A DNA stretch of 35,192 nt, taken from NCBI RefSeq assembly GCF_016584105.1, contig NZ_NRSM01000034.1, forward strand, positions 1-35,192, read 5' to 3'. A program made the translations under genes and the position numbers. The number at the start of each line of letters is the position of its first letter. The stretch's first letter is position 1. Under the pieces are notes generated by a model. The model saw nothing but the letters and a program-made list of their open reading frames with translations. It did not search any database and was not told the origin of the DNA. The stretch is from Ectothiorhodospira shaposhnikovii. Its GTDB lineage: Bacteria; Pseudomonadota; Gammaproteobacteria; Ectothiorhodospirales; Ectothiorhodospiraceae. Shown here in pieces: positions 17,493 to 27,238 of the stretch.

Positions 17493-17569
17493 TACAATTG
17501 ACCTCCGGTTAGAATGTCGTCGTCGAACCGCCGGACGCCAAAGTCCGGGGCGGTACGACGCGCCGCTAG

Positions 17570-17598
17570 ATTGAATCCCATTCGGATCGGCATTTCAA
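17570..17598 (-). promoter_or_regulatory. Promoter of trxA
   Basis: On the minus strand TTGAAA (17598-17593; five of six) and TTCAAT (17575-17570; four of six) are separated by 17 bases, about 80 bases before the trxA start. It sits in the trxA-rhlB divergent region. Confidence 0.45.
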
Positions 17599-17637
17599 GT
17601 CTACTTCAATGATATCGCGAGGAAAGGCCCCATCTCC

Positions 17638-19089
17638 ATGACGGACCAACATCTTTCCGAGACCAGTTTCTCAAAACTCGATCTTCCCGAGCCGGTACGC
17701 CAGGGCCTGGAAGATGCCGGGTTCTCCCATTGCACCCCGATTCAGGCCCTCGCCCTGCCCCACGCCCTGGCGGGCAAGGACGTGGCCGGCCAGGCTCAGA
17801 CCGGCACCGGCAAGACCGCGGCCTTCCTGATCACCGTCCTGACCCACCTGATCCGGCATCCCGCCCCGGCGGACCGGCGCACGAATCAGGTCCGTGCCCT
17901 GATCCTGGCCCCCACCCGGGAGCTGGCCATCCAGATCCACAAGGATGCCATGGTACTGGGCGCCCACACGGGACTCACCCTGGGCCTGGCCTACGGCGGC
18001 ACGGATTACGAAAAGCAACGCAAGCAGCTGACCGACGGCGTGGACATCCTCATCGGCACCCCCGGGCGCATCATCGACTACTTCAAGCAGAAGGTCTTCG
18101 ATCTCAGGCGCTCCCAGGTCCTGGTCCTGGACGAGGCCGACCGCATGTTCGATCTGGGCTTCATCAAGGACGTGCGTTTCCTGCTGCGCCGCATGACCCC
18201 GGCCACCGAACGCCAGTCCATGCTGTTTTCCGCCACCCTGTCCTGGAGGGTGATGGAGCTGGCCTACGAGCACATGAACAACCCGGTGAAGGTGCAGACC
18301 CGGGATGAACAGGTCACCGCCGAACGGGTACGCCAGGTGGTGTACTACCCCAGCAACGAAGAGAAAATTCCGTTGTTGCTGGGGATCATGAAGCACTCCA
18401 CACCTGACCGCTCCATGGTGTTCGTCAACACCAAGCACATGGCGGAAAAGGTCACGGCCTGGCTGCAGGGCAACGGCATCCGCACTGCCCTGTTGTCCGG
18501 AGACGTCCCCCAGCGCAAGCGGGAGCGACTCCTGGCCCAGTTCGAAACCAGTGAGTTTCAGGTCCTGGTGGCCACCGATGTGGCGGCTCGCGGGCTGCAT
18601 ATCCCCGATGTATCCCACGTCTTCAACTTCGACCTGCCCCAGTCCGGGGAAGACTATGTCCATCGCATCGGTCGTACCGGCCGGGCCGGGGCGGAAGGTG
18701 ACGCCGTCAGTTTTGCCTGTGAGGACTCGGCCTTCTACCTGCCGGAGATCGAATCCTATATCGGCTTCAAGATCGTCTCCGAGGCGGTGGATCCCGACCT
18801 GCTGCTCAAGGACCTGCAGCCGCCGGCGAAGATCGAGCGCAAGCGCGGCGGTCCGGGCGACCGGGGCAAGGACGGCGGTCGCGGCGAGCGCCGCCCCCGT
18901 TCCGATGCCGGCAAATCCAGGAGTGGCGGACGCCGCAAACCCGGACCGAAAACCGAAGGCGATACACCGGCATCTTCCACGAGGACCGAGGACGCACCCG
19001 CGCCAACCACCCCGGCGGCGGAAACCCCTCGCAAGCCCAGCCGCCGCAGGCGGCGCAAGCCGGCCGGGGAAGGCACACCGGAGCGTTGA
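17638..19089 (+). CDS. rhlB: DEAD-box RNA helicase RhlB
   Basis: The 483-residue protein has the DEAD-box motifs in order: Q motif CTPIQ (Q36), AQTGTGKT (53-60), PTRELA, TPGR, DEAD (165-168), SAT (198-200), ARGLHIPDV and [10 protein letters not shown]. The start and the [16 protein letters not shown] stretch fit RhlB, the helicase partner of RNase E in the RNA degradosome. The location next to trxA-rho supports this. From about residue 400 a low-complexity tail rich in Arg, Lys, Gly and Pro runs to the end, making it about 60 residues longer than E. coli RhlB (421). An AGGAAAGG stretch precedes the ATG. Confidence 0.95.
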   Translation: MTDQHLSETSFSKLDLPEPVRQGLEDAGFSHCTPIQALALPHALAGKDVAGQAQTGTGKTAAFLITVLTHLIRHPAPADRRTNQVRALILAPTRELAIQIHKDAMVLGAHTGLTLGLAYGGTDYEKQRKQLTDGVDILIGTPGRIIDYFKQKVFDLRRSQVLVLDEADRMFDLGFIKDVRFLLRRMTPATERQSMLFSATLSWRVMELAYEHMNNPVKVQTRDEQVTAERVRQVVYYPSNEEKIPLLLGIMKHSTPDRSMVFVNTKHMAEKVTAWLQGNGIRTALLSGDVPQRKRERLLAQFETSEFQVLVATDVAARGLHIPDVSHVFNFDLPQSGEDYVHRIGRTGRAGAEGDAVSFACEDSAFYLPEIESYIGFKIVSEAVDPDLLLKDLQPPAKIERKRGGPGDRGKDGGRGERRPRSDAGKSRSGGRRKPGPKTEGDTPASSTRTEDAPAPTTPAAETPRKPSRRRRRKPAGEGTPER

Positions 19090-19093
19090 GTGG

Positions 19094-19125
19094 TTGAGGG
19101 AGGCTCGTTGCCGAGTCTCCCTCAA
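19094..19125. terminator. Long hairpin between convergent rhlB and soeC
   Basis: TTGAGGGAGGCTCG (19094-19107) and CGAGTCTCCCTCAA (19112-19125) pair over 14 bases with one G-T wobble and a 4-base loop. It lies in the 43 bases between the two stop codons. Neither side has a T-run, but the place suggests a two-way 3'-end structure. Confidence 0.6.
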
Positions 19126-19132
19126 GCTTGCC

Positions 19133-20068
19133 TCAAGTCCGCTGCCCGTGATACAACATCACCCCATGGCGGGCCTCGGCGAAGAACAGCCACCGCTCCA
19201 ACCCGATCCCGGCCAGGGCCGATACCAGCGCCAGGGCCAGCCAAAGGGATGACCCACCCGCCAGCACCATCCCCATCAGCAACAACGGCAGCAGGAAACC
19301 GAAGCCGAATACCCCCAGTCGCACCCGGAAAATACGTCGCGCCCCCGGATCAAAACCGAATTCGCGGGTCAGGAACGTGCCCGCCGTATGCCCCTGGTCC
19401 AGCAACCGGACCCGCGCCTGGGTAAACCCGGTGGCGGTATTGAGGCTGGGACCGGTCACCTCCCGAATCCACAGGTAATACAGCCCCTTCATCACCCCGG
19501 CCAGCAGCACCAGCCCCAGGGCCAGCAGCACCAGCCCCTCGCTGCGCCCGCCGAAACCGGCATGGACCGCCGCCAGGGCCGTTGCCCCCAGGGCCAGCCC
19601 CAGCAGCAGGTAATTCGCCGGTGTCAGGGCGGTATTCCACTGACGGATGGTCTTGAGGCTGGCGTAGATCATGCCGGTGGTAAACACGGTGAGCAGGGCC
19701 AGGAACAGGGCCATGCCGCCGACCACCACCATCAGGGGACCGACCTCCACGCCGGCCCGCGGGATCTGCCACAGATAGATCAGGGCAAAAGGATAGAAGC
19801 TCAGGGCGCAGACCGCCTCCCGCGACAGCCAGGAGGTGCGCACCCGCATCACCGCGCGCCAGGCGTTCTTCGGGTTGTGCAGATGCAACGTGGACGAGAA
19901 CAGACCGAAGGTGATCAGGGCCAGCGCCAGCCCCAGCTGGGTCATCAGCTCGGTCGGCCCGGGGGCGGGATACAGACCGGTGAGGTGCAGCAGCGTCACC
20001 AGACTGAACAGGCCGTACCCGGCCCCGGAGAGAACGGTGAAGAGGATCACTGAAAGTGCGGGATGCAT
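19133..20068 (-). CDS. soeC: Membrane anchor of molybdoenzyme, DmsC/SoeC type
   Basis: A 311-residue inner membrane protein of the DmsC anchor family with about eight to nine hydrophobic spans. It begins MHPALSVILFTVLSGAGYGLFSL and has the family's GLALALITFGLFSSTLHLHNPKNAWRA stretch after the second span, with the conserved SSxxHLxxPxxAWRA pattern, and SWLSREA. It would anchor SoeAB on the cytoplasmic face and pass electrons to the quinone pool. It is last in the soeABC order, six bases after the soeB stop. The family is firm; the soe name comes from the operon. Confidence 0.88.
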   Translation of the reverse strand: MHPALSVILFTVLSGAGYGLFSLVTLLHLTGLYPAPGPTELMTQLGLALALITFGLFSSTLHLHNPKNAWRAVMRVRTSWLSREAVCALSFYPFALIYLWQIPRAGVEVGPLMVVVGGMALFLALLTVFTTGMIYASLKTIRQWNTALTPANYLLLGLALGATALAAVHAGFGGRSEGLVLLALGLVLLAGVMKGLYYLWIREVTGPSLNTATGFTQARVRLLDQGHTAGTFLTREFGFDPGARRIFRVRLGVFGFGFLLPLLLMGMVLAGGSSLWLALALVSALAGIGLERWLFFAEARHGVMLYHGQRT

Positions 20069-20074
20069 GGGGGT

Positions 20075-20770
20075 TCACCTGGCAATGGCCTTGTTGACCC
20101 AGTCCTTCACGCTGGACATGAGACTGCCGCGCCGGACATCCGCAGTGGGCACGGCCGGGGCGCTGCGGGGCGGCAGATACGTATTGGTGGGCTCGTAGCC
20201 CAGTTCCGGCATCAGCTTGCGCCCGCCCCGCTCCCGGGACAGACGACTCACGGCGGAGTCCGGGTCATCGAAGTCACCGAAGTGCCGGGCATGGGCCGGA
20301 CAGGTAATGACGCAGGCGGGCTGACGGTCCTCCGGCGCCAGGGCGTCATCGTAGATGCGGTCGATGCACAGGGTGCACTTCTTCATCACCCCGTCCCGGG
20401 GATCCAGTTCCCGGGCACCGTAGGGACAGGCCCAGGCGCAGAGGCTGCAACCCATGCATTTGTCCTGATCCACCAGCACGATGCCGTCTTCCCCGCGCTT
20501 GTAGGAGGCCCCGGTGGGGCAGACGGTGACGCAGGCGGCATCGTCGCAGTGCATGCAGGACAGGGGCATGTTGACGGTCTTGGTATGGGGGTAGTCGCCC
20601 ACTTCGTAGTGACGAACCCGGTTGAACCATACGCCGCTGGGGGCGGCCCCGTAGGGGGACTCATCGGTCAACGGCCCCGTGGTGCCGGAGGTGTTCCACT
20701 GCTTGCAGGCCACGGCGCAGGCATGACAGCCCACGCAGGTGTCCAGGTCAATCACCAGGCCGAGTCGCAT
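20075..20770 (-). CDS. soeB: Four-cluster [4Fe-4S] ferredoxin subunit, SoeB type
   Basis: A 231-residue electron-transfer subunit of the DmsB/PsrB/NrfC family. Four Cys groups are seen: CVGCHACAVAC, CMHCDDAACVTVCPTGA, CMGCSLCAWACPYGA and CTLCIDRI with a later CVITCPAHA. The frame is open 12 codons further up, but ATG 20770 has AGGAG upstream and matches the family start (MRLGLVIDLDTCVGC). No Tat signal is present, so the protein is cytoplasmic. It carries electrons from SoeA to SoeC. The gap to soeA is 36 bases. Confidence 0.93.
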   Translation of the reverse strand: MRLGLVIDLDTCVGCHACAVACKQWNTSGTTGPLTDESPYGAAPSGVWFNRVRHYEVGDYPHTKTVNMPLSCMHCDDAACVTVCPTGASYKRGEDGIVLVDQDKCMGCSLCAWACPYGARELDPRDGVMKKCTLCIDRIYDDALAPEDRQPACVITCPAHARHFGDFDDPDSAVSRLSRERGGRKLMPELGYEPTNTYLPPRSAPAVPTADVRRGSLMSSVKDWVNKAIAR

Positions 20771-20806
20771 GTATCGGGTACTCCTGAACAAAATCGCACA
20801 ACACAA

Positions 20807-23707
20807 TCACGCCCTTCCCTTCCCACGGGTCAGCACATCCCACAGACTGCGCCGCAGGTTCACCCGCCGATGGGTCTGGTATCGCACCTGATCCGGTGAA
20901 TCGGGCATCCCCGGCAGCGGTCTGACCGGCTCGAACTGGGGCCAGGCACCGACCTCTCCCGGCTTGGCCGGAGTGATCCTGACCCGCAGGTCATACCAGG
21001 CGGCCTGCCCGGTGATCGGGTCCGAGTTGGTCACGTTGTCCAGCCCGTCCCCCCGTTGCGGGAGCAGTTCCGAGATCAGGTGATTGAGCAGGAAACCCTT
21101 GCGGGATTCGTCCGCATCCCTCGCCAGTCCCCAGGCCCCGGACTGCTTGCCCAGGGCGTTCCAGGTCCAGACCGTATCCGGCTCCACCCCCTCCATCAAC
21201 TTCACCTGCACCCGGATGCGCCCATGGTGGGATTCCACCCACACCCAGGACTGGTCCGCGATGCCCATGGACGTCGCCCTGCCCCGGTTCATATAGAGAA
21301 AATTCTGGGCACAGATCTGGCGCAGCCAGGCATTCTGGGAGTCCCAGGAGTGGTACATGAACATGGGACGCTGGGTGATGGCATGGAAGGGATAGGCCTC
21401 CAGGTCCACCCGGCCCTGCTCCAGCGGGGCATACCAGATGGGCAGCGGATCGAAATGGTTCACCAGACGGGCCTTGTGCTCCGGCCGCTTCGGCATGGGG
21501 CCGTCATACAACCCCTGCCCCGCCAGCTTGAAACGCTGCTGGGTCTCGGAATAGAGCTCCAGGACGATGGGGTCGGTGGATCCCACCCAGCCCGCGTGGC
21601 GGGCCAGTTCGAGATAATCCCGGTTACAGAATCGGTAGTATTTCTGACTGTCTTCCAGGTGATGGACAAAGAAGCACTGATGATCCGCGTACTCCTGCCA
21701 CTGGTTCGGATTGGGGTCGCCCCGCAGGCTGTTCTGCCCCTGGGCACCGCGCCAGCCGGCCAGAAAACCGATGCCCGGTTCTTTCTGGAAATTGACGATG
21801 AAGTCCTGGTAGGACGCGTAGCGGCGGGCACCGTCCCCGGTGGTGAAGGCGGGGAAACCCAACCGACCCGCCAGCTCCACCAACACCTCCTGCCAGGGAC
21901 GCACGTCCCGATCCGGCTCCAGAACGGGCTGGCGGATGGAATCCGCCGCCGCGTGGGGTTCGGAGATGGGCCGATCCAGCATGGAAATGGTGTCGTGGCG
22001 CTCCAGATAGGTGGTATCCGGCAGCACCAGATCGGCGAAATTGACGATCTCCGCGTGGAAGGCATCGGAGACCACCAGAAACGGAATCCTGTATTCCCCG
22101 TCCTCCCCCTTCTCCCGCAGCATGCCCATCACCTGGGCGGTGTTCATGGTGGAATTCCAGGACATGTTGGCCATGTAGAGCATGAGGGTGTCAATGGGAT
22201 AGGGATCCCCCTTCACCGCGTTGGTGATGACCATGTGCATGAGGCCGTGATTGGCCAGGGGAGCGTCCCAGGAGTAGGCCTTGTCCAGACGCAGGGGATT
22301 GCCTCCGGCGTCGATCACCAGATCCTCGGGGCCAGTGGGAAAACCCAGGGGGGGGCTCTTGAGGGGTGTGTTGGGCGCCATGTCCCGGGCCGGCTTGATG
22401 CCCGGGGGGATATGCCTGGGATAGGGCGGTTTGGACAGATGTCCGCCGGGCACGTCGATGGTTCCCAGCAGGATCTGCAGCAGGTGGATGGCCCGGCAGG
22501 TCTGGAAGCCGTTGGAATGGGCGGAGATGCCGCGCATCGCATGCATGGACACGGGACGGCCCACGAAACGATCATGGGTACGACCGTAGGCGTCGGTCCA
22601 TTCGCATTCGATCTCGATGGCCTCCCTGAAGGCCACATGGGCCATCTCCAGGGCCAGTCGCTCGATCTGCTCGGCGGGCACGCCGCAGCGTGGGGCGATG
22701 TTTTCCGGGGCGTATGCGTCGTCCAGATAACGCTCCGCCAGCAGGCTCATGACGGTGCGTACCGGACGACCGTCGGGAGCGGTGTAGTCGCCGAACAGGG
22801 CCGGCAGAATCTCCGGCAGGGAAGCATCCACCATGTCTCCCAGTTCCAGGTCCCAGGCCAGGGGGTTGCCATCCCGGTCCCGCAGGATCAGGCCGTGGCC
22901 CTTCTGGCCCGGGGTGTCCACCACCAGCCAGGGGGCGTTGGTGTAGCGTACCAGGTAGTCCCAGTCGAAACGGTCATGGCGCAGCAGGACGTGAACCATG
23001 GACAGGGCCAGCAGGCCATCGGTACCGGGACGGATGGGCACCCACTCATCGGCCACCGCCTGATAGCCGGTACGCACCGGGTTGATGGAGACGAACTTGG
23101 CGCCCCGGCGCTTGAGGGTGTCGATACCGGCCTTGATGGGGTTGGAGGCATGGTCTTCGGCCACGCCCCAGAGCATGAAGTATTTGGTGCGTTCCCAGTC
23201 CGGGTCGCCGAACTCCCAGAAGGCATGGCCCATGGTATAGAGGCCGGCGGCGGCCATGTTGACGGAGCAGAAACCGCCGTGGGCGGCCCAATTGATGGTG
23301 CCGAACTGGGCCGCCCACAGGCCGGTGAGGGCCTGCATCTGATCCCGCCCGGTGAAGAAGGCCAGCTTTTTGGGATCGGTGGCGCGGATACGGGCCAGAC
23401 GTTCGGTGAGCTGATCGAGGGCTTCGTCCCAGGAGATGGGTTCGAACTCGCCGCTGCCCCGCTCGCTACCCGGCTTGCGGCGCATGGGATATCGCAGGCG
23501 GGCGGGAGACTGCTGTTTCATGATGCCCGCATTGCCCTTGGCGCAGAGCACCCCCTTGTTGACCGGGTGGTTGCGGTTGCCCTGGATGAAGCGGACCTGA
23601 TTATTTTCCACCGTGACCTTGATCCCGCAGCGGCAGGCGCACATGTAGCAGGTGGTGTACCGGGTCTGCTGCCGGTCGTGGTCTTCGAACGCGGGTAATG
23701 CGGTCAT
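20807..23707 (-). CDS. soeA: Molybdopterin oxidoreductase catalytic subunit, SoeA type (sulfite dehydrogenase)
   Basis: A 966-residue member of the DMSO reductase family with bis-MGD cofactor. The N-terminal [4Fe-4S] motif is C20-x2-C23-x3-C27 ... C55 (CYMCACRC; GVLCAKGNAG). C147 in GGFCSVN is the likely Mo ligand, as in the polysulfide/thiosulfate reductase branch. A C-terminal molybdopterin-dinucleotide domain is present (about residue 800 on). There is no twin-Arg signal, so the enzyme is cytoplasmic, unlike PsrA/PhsA. With a DmsC-type anchor and four-cluster subunit this is the layout of SoeABC, which oxidises sulfite to sulfate in purple and other sulfur bacteria. ATG 23707 has AGGTGA at good distance; a GTG three codons upstream is less likely. 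Sulfite as substrate is inferred. Confidence 0.85.
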   Translation of the reverse strand: MTALPAFEDHDRQQTRYTTCYMCACRCGIKVTVENNQVRFIQGNRNHPVNKGVLCAKGNAGIMKQQSPARLRYPMRRKPGSERGSGEFEPISWDEALDQLTERLARIRATDPKKLAFFTGRDQMQALTGLWAAQFGTINWAAHGGFCSVNMAAAGLYTMGHAFWEFGDPDWERTKYFMLWGVAEDHASNPIKAGIDTLKRRGAKFVSINPVRTGYQAVADEWVPIRPGTDGLLALSMVHVLLRHDRFDWDYLVRYTNAPWLVVDTPGQKGHGLILRDRDGNPLAWDLELGDMVDASLPEILPALFGDYTAPDGRPVRTVMSLLAERYLDDAYAPENIAPRCGVPAEQIERLALEMAHVAFREAIEIECEWTDAYGRTHDRFVGRPVSMHAMRGISAHSNGFQTCRAIHLLQILLGTIDVPGGHLSKPPYPRHIPPGIKPARDMAPNTPLKSPPLGFPTGPEDLVIDAGGNPLRLDKAYSWDAPLANHGLMHMVITNAVKGDPYPIDTLMLYMANMSWNSTMNTAQVMGMLREKGEDGEYRIPFLVVSDAFHAEIVNFADLVLPDTTYLERHDTISMLDRPISEPHAAADSIRQPVLEPDRDVRPWQEVLVELAGRLGFPAFTTGDGARRYASYQDFIVNFQKEPGIGFLAGWRGAQGQNSLRGDPNPNQWQEYADHQCFFVHHLEDSQKYYRFCNRDYLELARHAGWVGSTDPIVLELYSETQQRFKLAGQGLYDGPMPKRPEHKARLVNHFDPLPIWYAPLEQGRVDLEAYPFHAITQRPMFMYHSWDSQNAWLRQICAQNFLYMNRGRATSMGIADQSWVWVESHHGRIRVQVKLMEGVEPDTVWTWNALGKQSGAWGLARDADESRKGFLLNHLISELLPQRGDGLDNVTNSDPITGQAAWYDLRVRITPAKPGEVGAWPQFEPVRPLPGMPDSPDQVRYQTHRRVNLRRSLWDVLTRGKGRA

Positions 23708-23844
23708 GCCCGTCACCTGTCTTGAGTGAATCTTTATGGATTCCTTTTAGCAGGAACCCGGACAGTGTGCGGTTTTTGAGGGGATCAACTCAAAGGGAAG
23801 TTTTTGATTCGGGCATAAGGGGGAAGGGAAAGCCCTCACCCCCA

Positions 23845-23870
23845 CCCCTCTCCCGCCGGCGGGAGAGGGG
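23845..23870. repeat. Perfect 26-base palindrome between soeA and aspS
   Basis: The 13-base arms CCCCTCTCCCGCC and GGCGGGAGAGGGG meet without a loop. The flank CCCTCACCCCCA and the following CTTTTTCC are typical of dispersed REP-like elements in Proteobacteria. It lies 20 bases after the aspS stop on that gene's strand. The T-run lies on the plus strand, where no gene needs terminating. Confidence 0.7.
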
Positions 23871-23890
23871 CTTTTTCCTTGGTGAAGAGG

Positions 23891-25678
23891 TCAGCCCTCC
23901 TTCTTCTCCCCACCCATCGGCCGCAACCGGATACCCAGTTCCCGCAGCTGGGCCTCGTTGACCGGGGCCGGGGCCTGGGTCAGGGGGCAGGCGGCGGTCT
24001 GGGTCTTGGGGAAGGCCATGACGTCACGGATGGACTGGGCGCCGGTCATGAGCATGACCAGACGGTCCAGACCGAAGGCGATGCCGCCGTGGGGCGGGCA
24101 GCCGTACTTGAGGGCATCCAGCAGGAAGCCGAACTTCTCCCGTGCCTCGTCTTCGCCGATGCCCAGCAGACCGAACACCGCCTGCTGCATGGCCATGTTG
24201 TGGATACGCACGGAACCGCCGCCCACCTCGGTACCGTTGAGCACCATGTCGTAGGCGCGGGAGACCAGCTGGCCCGGATTCTCGGACAGGGCCGCCAGAT
24301 CGTCGGTACGCGGCGCGGTGAAGGGGTGATGCAGGGCCACCCAGCGGCCTTCCTTCTCGTCCAGTTCGAACATGGGGAAGTCCACCACCCACAGGGGCCG
24401 CCAGCCCCGCTCCACCAGACCCCGGTCGTGACCCAGCTTGACCCGCAGGGCCCCCAGGGACTCGTTTACCACCCGGGTCTTGTCGGCGCCGAAGAAGATC
24501 AGATCGCCGTCCTCGGCACCGGTGCGGTTAAGGATCTCCACCACCACCGTGTCCGGCAGGAACTTGAGGATGGGGGACTGCAGCCCCTCGCGCCCGGCGT
24601 TGATGTCATTGACCTTGATGTAGGCCAGCCCCTTGGCACCGTAGCGGCCGACGAAGCTGGTGTAGTCGTCGATCTCCTTGCGGGACACCTCGCCACCCTT
24701 GGGCAGGCGCAGGGCAGCCACCCGGCCGTTGGGGTCCGTGGCGGGACCGGAGAAGACCTTGAACTCCACCTCGGCCATCACGTCGGTGAGATCCACCAGC
24801 TCCAGGGGAATGCGCAGATCCGGCTTGTCGGAACCGTAGCGGTGCATGGCTTCGGCATAGGTCATGCGCTGGAAGGGGGTGTGCAGGGGCACTTCCAGCA
24901 CCTGGGCGAAGAGTTCGCGCACCATCTCCTCCATGAGGGTCATGATGGCCTCTTCATCCATGAAGGAGGTCTCGATATCCAGCTGGGTGAATTCCGGCTG
25001 GCGGTCGGCGCGCAGGTCCTCGTCGCGGAAGCAGCGCACGATCTGGTAGTAGCGGTCCAGGCCGGACATCATCAGCAGCTGCTTGAACAGCTGGGGCGAC
25101 TGGGGCAGCGCGAAAAAGCTGCCGGGATGGGTGCGGCTGGGCACCAGGTAGTCGCGGGCACCCTCGGGGGTTGCCTTGGTGAGCATGGGGGTCTCGATAT
25201 CCAGGAAGCCGTGGGATTCCAGGAATCGGCGCAGCACCCCGGTCACCTGGGCGCGCATGCGCAGGCGGGTCTGCATGACCGGACGGCGCAGGTCCATGTA
25301 GCGGTAGCGCAGGCGGGTTTCCTCGCCCACCTCATCCTCGTCCAGCTGGAAGGGCGGCGTCTCGGCGGCGTTGAGCACGGTCAGTTCGGTGCCCAGCACC
25401 TCAATGGCACCGGTGCGCAGATCGGTGTTGACCGTGCCCTCCGGACGGCGGCGGACCTTGCCGCGCACCTGCAGCACATATTCACTGCGAACCCGTTCGG
25501 CGGTCCGGAATACCTCGGCCCGGTCCGGATCGAACACCACCTGCACCAAACCCTCCCGATCCCGCAGGTCGACGAAGATGACGCCCCCATGGTCACGGCG
25601 ACGGTTGACCCATCCGCACAGGGTCACCTCCTGGTCGAGCAGGGATTCATCGACGGTGCCGCAGTAATGAGTACGCAT
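23891..25678 (-). CDS. aspS: Aspartyl-tRNA synthetase, probably non-discriminating
   Basis: The 595-residue class II synthetase has the OB anticodon domain ([19 protein letters not shown]), motif 2 [20 protein letters not shown], the bacterial GAD insertion, and motif 3 [14 protein letters not shown] near the C-terminus. Sequence and length follow the Pseudomonas enzyme closely. Residues H30 and G81 (in RRRPEGT) correspond to H31 and G82 of P. aeruginosa AspRS, linked to acceptance of tRNA-Asn, whereas E. coli has Leu at the first position. It may therefore also charge tRNA-Asn with Asp, for repair by GatCAB. It follows DUF502 and fmdB genes, a common order. Confidence 0.97.
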   Translation of the reverse strand: MRTHYCGTVDESLLDQEVTLCGWVNRRRDHGGVIFVDLRDREGLVQVVFDPDRAEVFRTAERVRSEYVLQVRGKVRRRPEGTVNTDLRTGAIEVLGTELTVLNAAETPPFQLDEDEVGEETRLRYRYMDLRRPVMQTRLRMRAQVTGVLRRFLESHGFLDIETPMLTKATPEGARDYLVPSRTHPGSFFALPQSPQLFKQLLMMSGLDRYYQIVRCFRDEDLRADRQPEFTQLDIETSFMDEEAIMTLMEEMVRELFAQVLEVPLHTPFQRMTYAEAMHRYGSDKPDLRIPLELVDLTDVMAEVEFKVFSGPATDPNGRVAALRLPKGGEVSRKEIDDYTSFVGRYGAKGLAYIKVNDINAGREGLQSPILKFLPDTVVVEILNRTGAEDGDLIFFGADKTRVVNESLGALRVKLGHDRGLVERGWRPLWVVDFPMFELDEKEGRWVALHHPFTAPRTDDLAALSENPGQLVSRAYDMVLNGTEVGGGSVRIHNMAMQQAVFGLLGIGEDEAREKFGFLLDALKYGCPPHGGIAFGLDRLVMLMTGAQSIRDVMAFPKTQTAACPLTQAPAPVNEAQLRELGIRLRPMGGEKKEG

Positions 25679-25769
25679 GTCTTGCCTTCGCTGGTTGATT
25701 CGGTTCTGGGGAAAACGGGTAATGGTAAGGGGTTCGATGCGCCGGAGTAAACGCCCGGGCGGCGGGCCT

Positions 25770-26414
25770 TCAGCCCGATTTCCCCTTGGGAGGATAACGG
25801 GGCACCACCACCCCCAAAGACATGACGAACTTGAGACCGTCCTCCACGCTCATGTCCAGCTCCATCACCTCCTCCTTGGGCACCAGGATGATGAAACCCG
25901 AGGTGGGGTTGGGGGTGGTGGGCACGAACACACTCACCACCTGTCGCTCGGTGCGGGCCTGCACCTCGCCCATGCCGCTGCCGGTCTGGAAGCCCAGGGT
26001 CCAGACCCCCTTGCGGGGATACTCGATCAGCAGCACCTTGCGAAAGGAATCCCCACCGGCGCCGAACAAGGTCTCCATCACCTGTTTTACCGCTGAATAG
26101 ATGGTGCTCACCAGGGGAATCCGGGCCAGGATGGCCTCCCAGAGATCCACCAGCTTGCGTCCCACCAGGTTCGCCACCACCAATCCGGTGAGAAAGACGA
26201 TCACCAGGGCAACGACGATGCCGAAACCGGGGATGGTGAAACCCAGCAGGTTTTCCGGCCGCCAGGGGGGCGGCAACAGCAACAGGGTGCGGTCCATCAT
26301 CTCGACGATGAACTTGATCACCACCACGGTGGTGATCAAGGGCACCCACACCACCAGTCCGGCGATCAGATAGCGCCGGAAGGTATGCAACGGTCCTGTG
26401 GAGATGGGGTTCAA
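25770..26414 (-). CDS. DUF502 family membrane protein
   Basis: A 214-residue protein with two hydrophobic spans near the N-terminus ([22 protein letters not shown], and [23 protein letters not shown]) and the family's [18 protein letters not shown] and [18 protein letters not shown] segments. The function of DUF502 is not established. The start is uncertain: no ATG occurs before the first span. TTG 26414 lies six bases after the fmdB stop, and TTG 26390 has AGGA before it. The gene sits between fmdB and aspS, a recurrent order in gammaproteobacteria, and is probably co-transcribed. Confidence 0.88.
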   Translation of the reverse strand: MNPISTGPLHTFRRYLIAGLVVWVPLITTVVVIKFIVEMMDRTLLLLPPPWRPENLLGFTIPGFGIVVALVIVFLTGLVVANLVGRKLVDLWEAILARIPLVSTIYSAVKQVMETLFGAGGDSFRKVLLIEYPRKGVWTLGFQTGSGMGEVQARTERQVVSVFVPTTPNPTSGFIILVPKEEVMELDMSVEDGLKFVMSLGVVVPRYPPKGKSG

Positions 26415-26420
26415 GGGGGA

Positions 26421-26708
26421 TCAGCTCGCGGCCTTGCAGGCGGCGCAGGCGTCAGCGCCACCGCCGGACTTGCTGTCGGCGCCGCAGGCCGGAGCCTTGC
26501 CGTCATCCTTGAGATTCTTCTTGTTGCCGTTCTTGAAGTCGGTCTCGTACCAGCCGCTGCCGCCCAGACGGAAGGCAGGGGCCGAAACCTGCTTCTGCAG
26601 GGTGGCACCGTGGCATTCGGGGCAATCCACCAGGGGGGCGTCGGAAAACTTCTGGATGGCCTCCAGGCGGTGGCCGCAGGCATTGCATTCGTATTCGTAG
26701 ATCGGCAT
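26421..26708 (-). CDS. FmdB family zinc ribbon protein
   Basis: The 95-residue protein starts MPIYEYECNACGHRLE, the hallmark of the FmdB/CxxC_CxxC_SSSS family; ATG 26708 is preferred over an upstream TTG for this reason. Zinc ligands are C8-x2-C11 and C29-x2-C32 (CPEC). The later GGSGWYETDFK is also family-typical. The C-terminus is low-complexity with extra cysteines (ACGAD, then ACAACK), which could bind a second metal. The role is not known; FmdB was first named as a putative regulator. It heads the leftward fmdB-DUF502-aspS set. Confidence 0.92.
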   Translation of the reverse strand: MPIYEYECNACGHRLEAIQKFSDAPLVDCPECHGATLQKQVSAPAFRLGGSGWYETDFKNGNKKNLKDDGKAPACGADSKSGGGADACAACKAAS

Positions 26709-26850
26709 GGTCAATACCCCAGGGGCAGAAATCTGGACAGGTCCGGATTATATCCGCAAAGTGTTTCACGGCACCGGAGAAATGGTGCCTGGTTGCATAT
26801 GGGGACGATCAGGAAAATTTCCAGCCCTCCTTCCACCAGGCAATGACACC

Positions 26851-27228
26851 ATGGCAGACAAGGTCATCATCATGCTTCTCAACACCAGCCTCAAGGCCCC
26901 CGGGACCCTGGGGGCGCCCTTCTTCCAGGCCGCCGTGGCGGCGGCGATGGATCTGGAAGTGGAGATTTATTTCGCGGCCGAAACCACCCAGCTGCTCAAG
27001 CAGGGAGTGGCGGAGAACCTCTACACCGGCAAACAGCGGACGAAGTCCGTCTATGACTTCATGCGGGACGCCCACGAGGCCGGGGTGAAGTTCTATGCCT
27101 GTGCCGGTGCCATGGCGGAGCACGAGCTCAGTGACGACAATGCCATCCCGGAGCTGGACGGCAAGCGCGGCGGCGGGGCCTTCATCGGCGAGGCGGTGGA
27201 GGACGGGGTTGTGGTGCTGACGTATTAG
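26851..27228 (+). CDS. DsrE family protein
   Basis: A 125-residue protein of the DsrE/DsrF-like fold. It opens MADKVIIMLLNTSL and carries VKFYACAGAMAEHEL with C84 at the place of the reactive cysteine in DsrE-type sulfur-relay proteins. In sulfur oxidisers related proteins move sulfane sulfur; a part in sulfur transfer here is inferred from family and from soeABC nearby, not shown. The frame is open upstream, but ATG 26851 begins the conserved sequence and CAGG lies ahead of it. The SDR gene follows after ten bases. Confidence 0.88.
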   Translation: MADKVIIMLLNTSLKAPGTLGAPFFQAAVAAAMDLEVEIYFAAETTQLLKQGVAENLYTGKQRTKSVYDFMRDAHEAGVKFYACAGAMAEHELSDDNAIPELDGKRGGGAFIGEAVEDGVVVLTY

Positions 27229-27238
27229 GAGACCACCA

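Noticed and set aside
21056..23698. An 880-codon open frame on the plus strand
   Set aside because: Antisense to soeA, with the same Gly/His/Gln-rich shadow composition and no recognisable domain.
23879..25750. A 623-codon open frame on the plus strand
   Set aside because: Antisense to aspS; its composition and lack of motifs mark it as a shadow.
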